Below, piece after piece: positions 55,251 to 63,631 of a stretch of DNA of 64,000 bases. Numbering within the stretch: position 1 is the first letter of the stretch; each line of letters begins with the position of its first letter. The notes under the pieces were generated by a model, which had not been told where the DNA came from, did not search any database, and worked only from the letters and a program-made list of their open reading frames with translations. This DNA is from DASZWJ01 sp963813895 (GTDB taxonomy: Bacteria; Pseudomonadota; Gammaproteobacteria; JAURND01): contig CAWFAS010000005.1 in the NCBI GenBank assembly GCA_963813895.1, positions 186,001 through 250,000 on the forward strand, read 5' to 3'. A program made the position numbers and the translations under genes.

Positions 55251-56138
55251 TTAAGCATCAGCTCTATCATTAGTCTCTAACAAAAAACTCTGAATTTTTT
55301 CCTGACATAATTTATCAGCTAGTTGGGTGAGATTGCTTACTTCATTCGCCAGCCAAGTAAGTTCCTCTTCAGTAATCGTAAATTTAGGTTTGTAGCGCGC
55401 ATCCACGTAAGCATTGCACAGCAATTCAAAGCACCGTTGTTCTTCAGTGGTTGACAAAGCAAACACTTTAATAAAGCGCGGGTCAAGCGAGTTCACCAAG
55501 TTTCTCAACTCTTCCAATTTATGGGTGTTCGGTTTGTAACGGGTAAAAACTAGCAAAATTGCACTATATAATCGCTCAGTTACTTGGTGTAGTTCAAACG
55601 CGGCAATTGCAAACCTCCCTTTTTCAAAATTAAATTTAAAGGTATCAAAAAAATCTTTAGCACTAGTAAACCAATATTCAAAATCTTCTTTAGCAAACCG
55701 ATAGCGTTCTTTAGGGCTTAATTCACGTGGGATGTTTAATTTAAATTTTCCAGAATCATATAAAAGCACCCCTTCCTTTTTTATGTCAGAGAAAAAATAC
55801 TGTGCACGTGTCAGTCGACGGTTGACAAAGTCAATATCGTGAACAATGAGAGAAATGGGGGTATTAACGGTGGGCAATGGTTTGATGGCTTTTGCAATTT
55901 CCCGTTGTATGCGGCCTTGTTCGGAAGCTGAGGGAGTTTCAACAATGATTAGCAGATCAAAATCGCTTTGATATTGGAAATGAATTCCATCATCGGCATA
56001 CTCTTCTACCCAATTTCCACGGGCATAGCTGCCAAATAAAATGACCATTTCTACTTGTGGCAGCTGGCAAATGGCTTGTATCAGCTCAAGTAATTCATGC
56101 TGTTTAGCAACGGGTAAATAAGATAGGGAGTTTTTCAT
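55251..56138 (-). CDS. MNT-HEPN fusion (nucleotidyltransferase plus HEPN), copy 1
   Basis: 295 residues. N-terminal MNT nucleotidyltransferase: GSYARG (36-41), an insert, then SDFDLLIIVE (D59, D61). C-terminal HEPN domain (about 140-285) with the Rx4-6H motif RYKPNTH (R200, H206). MNT/HEPN pairs are often toxin-antitoxin systems where MNT adenylylates HEPN; here they are fused. Nearly identical to 58007-58894 (about eight differences in 273 residues) except for residues 161-182, where 14 of 22 differ. Confidence 0.85.
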   Translation of the reverse strand: MKNSLSYLPVAKQHELLELIQAICQLPQVEMVILFGSYARGNWVEEYADDGIHFQYQSDFDLLIIVETPSASEQGRIQREIAKAIKPLPTVNTPISLIVHDIDFVNRRLTRAQYFFSDIKKEGVLLYDSGKFKLNIPRELSPKERYRFAKEDFEYWFTSAKDFFDTFKFNFEKGRFAIAAFELHQVTERLYSAILLVFTRYKPNTHKLEELRNLVNSLDPRFIKVFALSTTEEQRCFELLCNAYVDARYKPKFTITEEELTWLANEVSNLTQLADKLCQEKIQSFLLETNDRADA

Positions 56139-56194
56139 GTTATAGCAACTATGGGTGATTGATTGAGTAAGGATTGTAATTCAACTACATAATT

Positions 56195-56485
56195 AGGCTC
56201 TGTAAAACAATAACTTATCTTTTTAGCGCCCAGCTGAGGCTCAGATTTGCAGGCGGGAGGGTGTAGAAAAATGCGCGCATAGTCGACGGAACGTCGTCCC
56301 GGCAGGAAGCCGGGATCCAGGGCGCAGGAGAGCGAAACTTTCACATCCTGTGATCTGGATCCCGGCTTCCATGCCGGGACGACTACGTCGGTTGTTCTAT
56401 GTAAGTGTTTTTCTACACCCTCCCGCCTGCGAAGATGAGTCTTAGATGGGATGCTAAAAAGATAAGTTATTGTTTTACAGAGCCT
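56195..56485. repeat. Core-type palindrome A with an insertion at its centre
   Basis: Same arms as 17897-18078 but inverse orientation; total 291 bp. The extra 109 bp (56283-56391) lies between GCGCGCATAG and TTGTTCTATG of the core. It separates MNT-HEPN copy 1 from the Fic gene. Confidence 0.88.
56283..56391. mobile_element. 109 bp palindromic insertion element C, copy 2
   Basis: Ends TCGACGG.. and ..CGTCGG; arms GTCGTCCCGGCAGGAAGCCG and complement, loop in the opposite orientation to copy 1. Inserted at the position equivalent to copy 1 (TAG^TT of the core) although the two host palindromes have different arms. Confidence 0.75.
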
Positions 56486-56492
56486 TAGTACG

Positions 56493-56561
56493 CAGTAACA
56501 TGGTTTTTCCCTTGAATATTCGGATATCATACCCGAATATTCAAGGGAAAAAACTTACTGC
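56493..56561. terminator. Long hairpin before the Fic gene
   Basis: Stem TTTTTCCCTTGAATATTCGG / complement around a 9-nt centre, extended outward by GCAGTAA/TTACTGC. With A/T-runs on both sides it could terminate transcription in both directions. Possibly part of the local repeat set. Confidence 0.5.
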
Positions 56562-56605
56562 GGCTTCTCCTCCACTTCAGAATAATCTTCATGGTTCTTT
56601 TTTTT

Positions 56606-56673
56606 GGCCGTAAATTGCCTTACAATGGCCGTATACACAATTTTTGGCCGTAATATGAATAAAAGTGACCGTA
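56606..56673. promoter_or_regulatory. Four (G/A)CCGTA iterons over the Fic start
   Basis: GGCCGTA at 56606-56612, 56627-56633 and 56646-56652 and GACCGTA at 56667-56673, spaced 21, 19 and 21 bp, about two helical turns. The third and fourth straddle the start codon at 56655. Such a ladder fits cooperative binding of a repressor on one face of DNA; the winged-helix-like N terminus of the Fic protein is a candidate binder. Confidence 0.5.
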
Positions 56674-58010
56674 AAATGGCAGTACGCAGTGCATTACAAA
56701 GACATGGCGGGCAAGTTAATTTGCCAGCACTCATAGTCCTGCTAGAAAATAAATTTCCTGAGCGCTCAGTCCGGCGTTGGCTACATGAGCTGATCGAGGA
56801 AGGCCTGATCGGAAAGATTGGACAAAAAAAAGGAACGAGATATCAGGCCATACCCTTTGATGAAGTTGCTAAGGCCAGCTTTGGATCATTATTTTCTGAC
56901 ATAAGCCTGCAGGCAATTACTTATGTGAAACAACCTATTTACTTACGCGAACCTACTACTTACCATTTTGATTGGCTTGAATCATATGAACCTAATCAGA
57001 CATTTTATCTGACTCAATCACAGAGAGAGTTTTTAAAAAATCAGGGGGAACGGCATTATCAACACGATGCTGCGGGCACGTATGCAAGACATATTTATAA
57101 TCGGTTAATAATTGATTTATCATATAATTCATCAAGATTAGAGGGAAATACTTACAGTTTATTGGAAACAGAAAGATTAGTTATTAAAGGTGACGTACAA
57201 GCGGACAAATTGAACGATGAAGCAGTAATGATTCTAAACCACAAAGAAGCCATTCGCTATTTAATTGAGAATATAGCTAAACTTACTATTGACCAACAAG
57301 TTATTTGTACCCTCCATTATTTGCTTGCAGACGGGTTACTGCCCACTAATGAATGTGGGTTACTAAGAAATCATGGCGTAAAAATTGGTGGATCAATTTA
57401 TTTGCCGCTTGAGAATAAATCTAAACTTGAAATTAACTTGTCTGCCATATGCAAAAAGGCTGCTCGTATTCAAAATCCTTATGAGCAAAGCATCTTTCTC
57501 TTAATACATATTGCCTATTTGCAGGCATTTCAAGACTGCAATAAGCGCACCTCCAGATTGAGCGCAAACTTTCCGCTTATTCGCGAAAATTTGGTCCCTA
57601 TGTCATTTAATGATGTTCCTAAAGAAGATTATGCTAATGCTATGCTCTCAGTTTATGAGCTTAATAATATTCACCCTTTAGTTGATTTATACATGTTTTC
57701 TTATTCACGTACTTGTAAGCAGTATGATGTAAGCATAGAATCTTTAGGCTTTGATAGAATAAAAATTCAATACCGTCAACAACGTCGCGAAATACTAAAA
57801 GGAATTATAAGTCAAAAATTAACCAACGAGTCAATGATGTATTATATCCAGGAACATGCTGCCTTATTGGTGCCAAAAGCAGATCAAGAGCAATTCAAAA
57901 CAGCAATTTTAGAAGAGATCCATGTTCTTTCCATTGGCCATATCAAGGGTATGGGAATAAGTCCAGAGGATTTCTACGCTTGGAAATATATCAAAGAGCA
58001 GAAAAATTAA
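56655..58010 (+). CDS. Fic-family protein with N-terminal winged-helix-like domain
   Basis: 451 residues from ATG 56655 (a frame from 56604 would start within the iterons). Residues about 1-65 look like a winged helix (DRKMAVRSALQRHGGQVNLP, VRRWLHELIEEGLIGKIG). The Fic core (about 150-300) has an inhibitory-helix-like SSRLEGNTYSLLETE and the active-site region AFQDCNKRTSRLSANFPLI. Against H-x-F-x-D/E-G-N-G-R the catalytic His is Gln, and the two Gly are Cys and Lys. AMPylation activity is therefore doubtful unless another residue substitutes. Its stop overlaps the convergent MNT-HEPN copy 2 by four bases. Confidence 0.78.
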   Translation: MNKSDRKMAVRSALQRHGGQVNLPALIVLLENKFPERSVRRWLHELIEEGLIGKIGQKKGTRYQAIPFDEVAKASFGSLFSDISLQAITYVKQPIYLREPTTYHFDWLESYEPNQTFYLTQSQREFLKNQGERHYQHDAAGTYARHIYNRLIIDLSYNSSRLEGNTYSLLETERLVIKGDVQADKLNDEAVMILNHKEAIRYLIENIAKLTIDQQVICTLHYLLADGLLPTNECGLLRNHGVKIGGSIYLPLENKSKLEINLSAICKKAARIQNPYEQSIFLLIHIAYLQAFQDCNKRTSRLSANFPLIRENLVPMSFNDVPKEDYANAMLSVYELNNIHPLVDLYMFSYSRTCKQYDVSIESLGFDRIKIQYRQQRREILKGIISQKLTNESMMYYIQEHAALLVPKADQEQFKTAILEEIHVLSIGHIKGMGISPEDFYAWKYIKEQKN

Positions 58011-58894
58011 GTATCAGCTCTATCATTAGTCTCTAACAAAAAACTCTGAATTTTTTCCTGACATAATTTATCAGCTAGTCGGGTTAGATTGCTTACTTCA
58101 TTCGCCAGCCAAGTAAGTTCCTCTTCAGTAATCGTAAATTTAGGTTTGTAGCGCGCATCCACGTAAGCATTGCACAGCAATTCAAAGCATCGTTGTTCTT
58201 CAGCGGTTGACAGAGCAAACACTTTAATAAAGCGCGGGTCAAGCGAGTTCACCAAGTTTCTCAACTCTTCCAATTTATGGGTGTTCGGTTTGTAACGAGT
58301 AAAGACTAGCAAAATTGCACTATATAATCGCTCAGTTACTTGATGCAGAATAAAAGCTGCATTAGAGTAATCTTTTTCTGAAAAACAAAATGAAAATACC
58401 TTGAAGAATTTTGTAGCACTAGTAAACCAATATTCAAAATCTTCTTTAGCAAACCGATAGCGTTCTTTAGGGCTTAATTCACGTGGGATGTTTAATTTAA
58501 ATTTTCCAGAATCATATAAAAGCACCCCTTCCTTTTTTATATCGGAGAAAAAATACTGCGCGCGCGTTAGCCGTCGGTTGACAAAGTCAATATCGTGAAC
58601 AATGAGAGAAATGGGTGTATTAACGGTGGGCAATGGTTTGATGGCTTTTGCAATTTCCCGTTGTATGCGGCCTTGTTCGAAAGCTGAACGAGTTTCAACA
58701 ATGATTAGCAGATCAAAATCACTTTGATATTGGAAATGAATTCCATCATCGGCATACTCTTCTACCCAATTTCCACGGGCATAGCTGCCGAATAAAATGA
58801 CCATTTCTACTTGTGGCAGCTGGCAAATGGCTTGCAGCAGCTCATGTAGTTCATGCTGTTTGGCAACGGGTAAATGAGATAGGGAGTTTTTCAT
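58007..58894 (-). CDS. MNT-HEPN fusion, copy 2
   Basis: 295 residues from ATG 58894 (GTG 58915 would add seven; neither has a good ribosome site). Same domain layout as copy 1: GSYARG, SDFDLL, and RYKPNTH in the HEPN part. The sequence identity with copy 1 starts a few bases after the stop codons and extends to the start codons, but the 75 bp coding for residues 161-182 (about 58342-58414) is unrelated. Both catalytic motifs are intact in both copies. Confidence 0.85.
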   Translation of the reverse strand: MKNSLSHLPVAKQHELHELLQAICQLPQVEMVILFGSYARGNWVEEYADDGIHFQYQSDFDLLIIVETRSAFEQGRIQREIAKAIKPLPTVNTPISLIVHDIDFVNRRLTRAQYFFSDIKKEGVLLYDSGKFKLNIPRELSPKERYRFAKEDFEYWFTSATKFFKVFSFCFSEKDYSNAAFILHQVTERLYSAILLVFTRYKPNTHKLEELRNLVNSLDPRFIKVFALSTAEEQRCFELLCNAYVDARYKPKFTITEEELTWLANEVSNLTRLADKLCQEKIQSFLLETNDRADT

Positions 58895-58940
58895 GGGGGT
58901 TGAATACTCTAACACCTAGACTTCAAACACTTTAAGTATA

Positions 58941-59562
58941 TTAGTCAGTGAAGATTTCTTCCAGACTTGCAGCTTCCAAAATTTTATCCCCCAAAGCAAC
59001 AAAGTTTCTGGATCAGCTTTGGTAATCTGTTGCGTCAAAGGTTGAGGAATATCCCCAAAACGACGACGAATTAGGCGCATTAGTATAGCCGCCTCACCTT
59101 TCTGTATTCCTGCTTCTTCCCACTGTTGGGATAGTCATAATTTCACCTTGTAACTCCGAAAGATAGATAGTGTTGCGTTTCTTGGACTAGTAGGTTTTTG
59201 TCACCCTGGTGGATGCGGGCAATGATGTATTTTAACACACTTATGTTCGGAGGCTATCTGATGCACACATTTTTTTTAGCCGCCAGAATTAGAGTACGTC
59301 GTCCCCGCTTTACCGAATTATCCTAAAATATCAGCCTATCAAGCGGGGATCCAGTGCCTAATTTTCAAACAAAGTGAAGTAGCAATAAGCAGTCATGACT
59401 GGCATTTGTGCGTTCCGTTGGAAAGGTGGGCATTAGATTCCTGCTTGATAGGCTGATATTTTAGGATAATTCGGTAAAGCAGGAACGACGTACTCAGCAT
59501 TTCTAGTAATTACAAAATGTGTGCATCGGATAGGTTCGGAGGTGCTGACGTTGTAAGTAATG
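58941..59562 (-). pseudogene. Decayed Rpn/DUF4351-like gene, interrupted by a MITE
   Basis: C-terminal fragment reads QWEEAGIQKGEAAILMRLIR, RRFGDIPQPLTQQITKADPE and, after a one-base change in a G-run, GDKILEAASLEEIFTD, typical of the end of Rpn-type (PD-(D/E)XK) putative transposases. Upstream the frame breaks near 59140, continues as VLKYIIARIHQGDKNLLVQ, then is split by the element 59254-59533 and resumes as ALLTTSAPPNI at 59543-59562. No N-terminal nuclease domain remains. Confidence 0.55.
59254..59533. mobile_element. 280 bp MITE with 20 bp TIRs and 9 bp target duplication
   Basis: Termini CTATCTGATGCACACATTTT and, as reverse complement, CTATCCGATGCACACATTTT (one mismatch). Flanks are identical 9 bp copies of GTTCGGAGG (59245-59253 and 59534-59542). 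Removing the element plus one flank restores an open reading frame across the joint. The interior is a further inverted repeat (GTACGTCGTCCCCGCTTTAC.. and a partial complement). No transposase ORF. Confidence 0.85.
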
Positions 59563-59762
59563 CCAGTGTTTATATTGTGATGGATAATTTGTCGAAGAAA
59601 TGGAGAAAAAAGGGAGGAGTAATTAAAACACAGGATACTTTACTGCATAAGGGTCAAGCAACTTAGAAATGAATTAAAGCAACCCTAGAGCGAGTTCCGC
59701 TCGCTTTAGGGTGACATTTAAGAATAACCGGTTAAATCCAAAACTGGATTATCCTTGGTTGG

Positions 59763-60716
59763 CTAATTTAAAGTAGCTAATTCAATGTTAGCTCGTTCAC
59801 TCGGAATAACCACACCAGTCGGAGATGAAGATGAGCTACTTGAAGATGAGCTATTTGAATTAGTTATAGAAGTTATTGAACTGGAAACTAGTGCCCCTGA
59901 TGATGGGGAGGTAGGTAGGGTAGTTAAATTGCCGACAGATAGCAGCTCCTTCGTAACCTCTATCTTTTTCTTGCTTTCTTTCCCATCTTCTCCGTTTATT
60001 CGAAAAACGGGATTATAGGGAGTTGGTAGTGCTTGATCCTCCCCAAGCAATTTTTCTATCTCCCCTGTTTTATTTGACTTATCCTGCTCAAACTCAAGTC
60101 GATGGTATTCCTCTGTTAACTTACTAAGCTTATTTAATTTCGCTAACTCCTCTTTATAAAAAATACAAAAGCAGAGCTCAGCCAGTTCATACGCCTTTTG
60201 GTAAGTCCCAGGAGGAGCGGTGTCCTGCTTATATGATCTATCAGCCTTATATCTCTCACTTGCAAACAAATCTTTAATTGCCGACACCTGCCCCAAAACA
60301 TCTCCTGTTCTTTGATAATATATATTGTCAAGCTCGCCAATAAAAGCATTAAATCGATTCCTATTTGTTTCGTCTTGGCCCTTACCCAATGTACGAAAAA
60401 CTTTTGCTAGGCTGCTCGGGGTAATAGCAGAAAGCAATGATTCACCATCGCCATGATATTCAGCCTTAAGTAAATTTGGGACTCGAGTTGCAGGGTACCC
60501 GTGTTGGTCCCATCCCACCCCTTTTAGCGTTGGATCAGTCGGGGAAGCAATTTTACTTTTTTTCCCTTTCTCAGTCTGCTTTAATCGTTCATATAAACTG
60601 CTGTTTAATTTTATTTGTCCACTGCTGTTTATTTGTCCTATTAAGTCTATTTGTCCTTCTAATGCTGGGCTTATTCGTCCTTTTACTTCTAGTTTTTCGT
60701 TTGGTTGGGTTGACAC
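59763..60716 (-). CDS. Low-complexity hypothetical protein, candidate effector
   Basis: 317 residues from GTG 60716, with 'acgaggccaatt' upstream. The N terminus has imperfect hexapeptide repeats (GQIDLI, GQINSS, GQIKLN), the middle is soluble and helical (LGKGQDETNRNRFNAFIGEL, SYKQDTAPPGTYQKAYELAE), and the C terminus is a run of Ser (ten in a row) followed by SERANIELATLN. No signal peptide and no recognised domain. A disordered C-terminal tail is common in type IV secreted proteins, but identity is unknown. Confidence 0.65.
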   Translation of the reverse strand: MSTQPNEKLEVKGRISPALEGQIDLIGQINSSGQIKLNSSLYERLKQTEKGKKSKIASPTDPTLKGVGWDQHGYPATRVPNLLKAEYHGDGESLLSAITPSSLAKVFRTLGKGQDETNRNRFNAFIGELDNIYYQRTGDVLGQVSAIKDLFASERYKADRSYKQDTAPPGTYQKAYELAELCFCIFYKEELAKLNKLSKLTEEYHRLEFEQDKSNKTGEIEKLLGEDQALPTPYNPVFRINGEDGKESKKKIEVTKELLSVGNLTTLPTSPSSGALVSSSITSITNSNSSSSSSSSSSPTGVVIPSERANIELATLN

Positions 60717-60915
60717 AATTGGCCTCGTTAGGTTATGGAACCGCCGATATTACCGAAGCGACCTTAAGGCAACCTTAAAAACCAATAGGATGTGCGTCTA
60801 GATTGGCCTGATAACCAACTAACCATTATTTTTCTAATTTTTTCTCTTGCCTTTCAAATGCAATTCATTAATAGTAGCCACTACGGCTAGAAGAAACAGG
60901 GAAATATACATTGCC

Positions 60916-62475
60916 ATGTTTAGGACGTTTACTATTGTTATATCCGGTTTCTTGCTCAGCGCCTGTATGGTAGGCCCTGATTATAAGGAACCGAAAAAAA
61001 ATATTGCCGATCATTGGCTGCAAGTGTCACATTCCAGTGTCAAAGAAGCGCCAATTCATGATGCGAGCTGGTGGGAAACTTTCCGCGACCCCACTCTGAC
61101 CTCTTTAATTTATCAAGGCTACCAAGACAATCTCACCGTCCAGATCGCAGGTGTGCGCGTTTTACAAACCAGAGCGCAGCTTGCCCAATCCGTAGGTAAA
61201 CTTTATCCACAACAGCAAGCCCTAGTAGGCAATTATACTTATTATAAAATTGGCGGAAGCGAATTACGGGGCTTATTACCCCCGGAATTCGTAGCTGCAT
61301 CATTGGGGTTTTCAGCCAGTTGGGAATTGGATTTCTGGGGAAAATACCGTCGTGCGATACAATCCAATGACGCGAGCTTCTTGGCTTCATTTGCTGCCTA
61401 CGATAATGCCTTGGTAACCCTCACTTCTGATATTGCCAGTACTTATATTGGAATCCGCACTAATGAGGAATTAATCAAGGTTACTGAACAAAATATACAA
61501 TTACAACGGACAAGCCTAAAGATTGCAGAGTCTCATTATCGGGCAGGTCAAACCAGTTTGCAGGATGTGGAGCAGGCAAAAACCGAATTATCTGAAACGC
61601 TAGCGACACTTCCCGGCATCATCAGCAGCTTACAACACCAAAAAGATTTATTGGGCGTAATGCTCGGTACCACCCCCGATAAGGTAGATGCCTTGCTGGT
61701 CAGAAGCCGGGGGATTCCGCAGGCCCCTTCCAGGGTTGCGGTGGGCATTCCCCATGAGGCATTGTTGCAACGGCCGGATGTTCATCAAGCGCAATTAGAA
61801 GCTATTTCCGAATCGGCTTCAATAGGTGCAATAAAGGCTAATCTGTATCCTGCTTTGTCGCTGGCGGGTAATTTTAGTTATTCATCGACCAATATTCGCA
61901 GATCTTCCATCAGCGATTTATTTAATAGTTCTAATCAAACCATTACCGCAGGGCCTTCCTTCGCCTGGCCAATATTAAATTATGGACAAATTACCAATGC
62001 GGTACGCGAACAAGACGCTGCATTCGAACAAGCCTTATTAAAATATTTAAATGTAGTATTACAAGCACAACAAGAGGTACAAGATTATATTACCCAATAT
62101 ATAGAGGCACAAAAGACATTAAGTGCTCTGATTGCCGCCAATCGTTCTGCGACAGAATCCACCAAGATCGCACTCATACGCTATAAAGAAGGTGAAACAG
62201 ATTATACCACCGTATTAGATGTCGAACGGCAACAGCTGCGGGTGCAAACCTCTTTAACTAAGGCAAAAGGAGAGGTTCCCCAAAGTTTGGTTGCGTTATA
62301 TCGGGCATTGGGGGGCGGCTGGCAAATTCGTGATGGCAATGATGTGGTGCCAAAGCAAATTAAAGATGAAATGGGCGCGCGCACCAATTGGGGGAATTTG
62401 TTGAATCAGCCAAATCATGAACCTCCCAAAAACAATGCCGAAAACATTAAGCAGCTTTACTTACCCAGTTGGTGA
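60916..62475 (+). CDS. RND-efflux outer-membrane factor (OprM/NodT family)
   Basis: 519 residues from ATG 60916. Lipobox SGFLLSACMVGP (Cys about 18). OEP repeats: YQGYQDNLTVQIAGVRVLQT and ALVTLTSDIASTYIGIRTNE in the first half; LLQRPDVHQAQLEAISESAS and IGAIKANLYPALSLAGNFSY in the second. It forms the trimeric TolC-like exit duct. It is the first gene of an OMF-adaptor-pump operon, an order in which the outer-membrane gene comes first. Confidence 0.9.
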   Translation: MFRTFTIVISGFLLSACMVGPDYKEPKKNIADHWLQVSHSSVKEAPIHDASWWETFRDPTLTSLIYQGYQDNLTVQIAGVRVLQTRAQLAQSVGKLYPQQQALVGNYTYYKIGGSELRGLLPPEFVAASLGFSASWELDFWGKYRRAIQSNDASFLASFAAYDNALVTLTSDIASTYIGIRTNEELIKVTEQNIQLQRTSLKIAESHYRAGQTSLQDVEQAKTELSETLATLPGIISSLQHQKDLLGVMLGTTPDKVDALLVRSRGIPQAPSRVAVGIPHEALLQRPDVHQAQLEAISESASIGAIKANLYPALSLAGNFSYSSTNIRRSSISDLFNSSNQTITAGPSFAWPILNYGQITNAVREQDAAFEQALLKYLNVVLQAQQEVQDYITQYIEAQKTLSALIAANRSATESTKIALIRYKEGETDYTTVLDVERQQLRVQTSLTKAKGEVPQSLVALYRALGGGWQIRDGNDVVPKQIKDEMGARTNWGNLLNQPNHEPPKNNAENIKQLYLPSW

Positions 62476-62480
62476 TTCTA

Positions 62481-63630
62481 ATGGATCAAAATAGCAAAAC
62501 AAGATTAAGGAAATTCCTACTGCGAGGGTTGATTATTGTTGTGCTCGCTTTATTGATTTGGGATACCTTCAAGCCGGAAAAGGTGCAGCCGATGCCCACT
62601 CCAGAAGTGATTATTCAAAAACCGGTAATGGTGCAAAGGGCAGAATATATCACCCAAACAGGCAATACAGTTGCTTATAATTCGGTAGATTTGGTCGCGC
62701 GAATTGAAGGCTATTTGGAAGCGGTAAAGTTTATGGATGGCAGTTTGGTCAAAAAAGGAGAGGAATTATTCGTCATTGAACCTAAGCCCTATTTAGAAAA
62801 GGTGCTAGAGGCACAAGCTTCGGTAGCGGCGGAAAAAGCCGCTCTTGAGTATGCTCAGGCGGAATATGCTCGTCAGCAGCAAATGTATAAAGAAAACTCT
62901 ACCTCGCTTAAAAACGTGCAAAAATGGTTGGCGGAGCAAGAAAAAAGCCAGGCAGATGTAGACAAAGCCCAAGCCAATGCGGTGGTTGCCAGCATCAATT
63001 ATAGTTACACCCACGTCTTAGCACCTTTTGACGGACGCATCGGCCGCCATCTGGTCGATCCGGGTAATTTAGTGGGCAACGGTAAAGCGACAGACTTAGC
63101 CACCATAGAACAGATCGATCCTATCTATGTTTATTTTAATCTGAATGAACTGGATTTAATTAAAATTCGTGCGGCTGCGCATGCCCAAGGTTTAAAACCC
63201 CAAGACCTTAACAAAGTTCCTGCCTATGTGGGTCTGCAGAACGAACAAGGATTTCCGCATGAAGGCAAACTTGATTTTGTCAACACTGGCTTAAATTCCT
63301 CTACCGGCACTCTAGAGTTTCGTGTGCTGTTATCGAATAAAAAATATGCTTTATTGCCCGGTTTTTTTGTGCAGGTGCGGATTCCAATCAGCAAACCTGC
63401 GCCCCGAGTTGACCGTGCCGGATACGGCTGTGCAATATGATCAGATTGGCGCTTATGTTTTGACGGTGGATAAAGACAGCATGGTCGTGGTAAAACGGGT
63501 GACACTGGGAAGCGTTGAACAAGGTATGCGTGCAATTTCAAAGGGACTATCTGCCCAAGACGATGTCATCGTGGATGGTTTGCAGAATGCAACTCCTGGA
63601 AGTCAAGTGAAGGCATCAAAGGCGACATAA
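62481..63630 (+). pseudogene. RND membrane-fusion protein (AcrA/MexE-like) with a frameshift
   Basis: ATG 62481 has 'ggtgattcta' upstream. The first frame covers the signal-anchor (LIIVVLALLIWDTF), the lipoyl half-motifs (VDLVARIEGYLEAVKFMDGS) and the alpha-hairpin (KALEYAQ-type coiled region), but shifts near 63395-63400 in a 'gcgcccc' run and would stop at 63440. The other frame continues the same domain as PELTVPDTAVQYDQIGAYVL then TVDKDSMVVVKRVTLG to 63630. A single base change restores a full-length adaptor of about 382 residues. Error or true inactivation cannot be told here. Confidence 0.8.
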
Positions 63631-63631
63631 C

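Noticed and set aside
56135..56530. 131-codon minus-strand ORF next to MNT-HEPN copy 1
   Set aside because: It is a translation of the composite palindrome at 56195-56485.
9968..59533. CRISPR array
   Set aside because: The repeats are palindromic, dispersed and of several kinds; there are no regularly spaced direct repeats with unique spacers and no cas genes.
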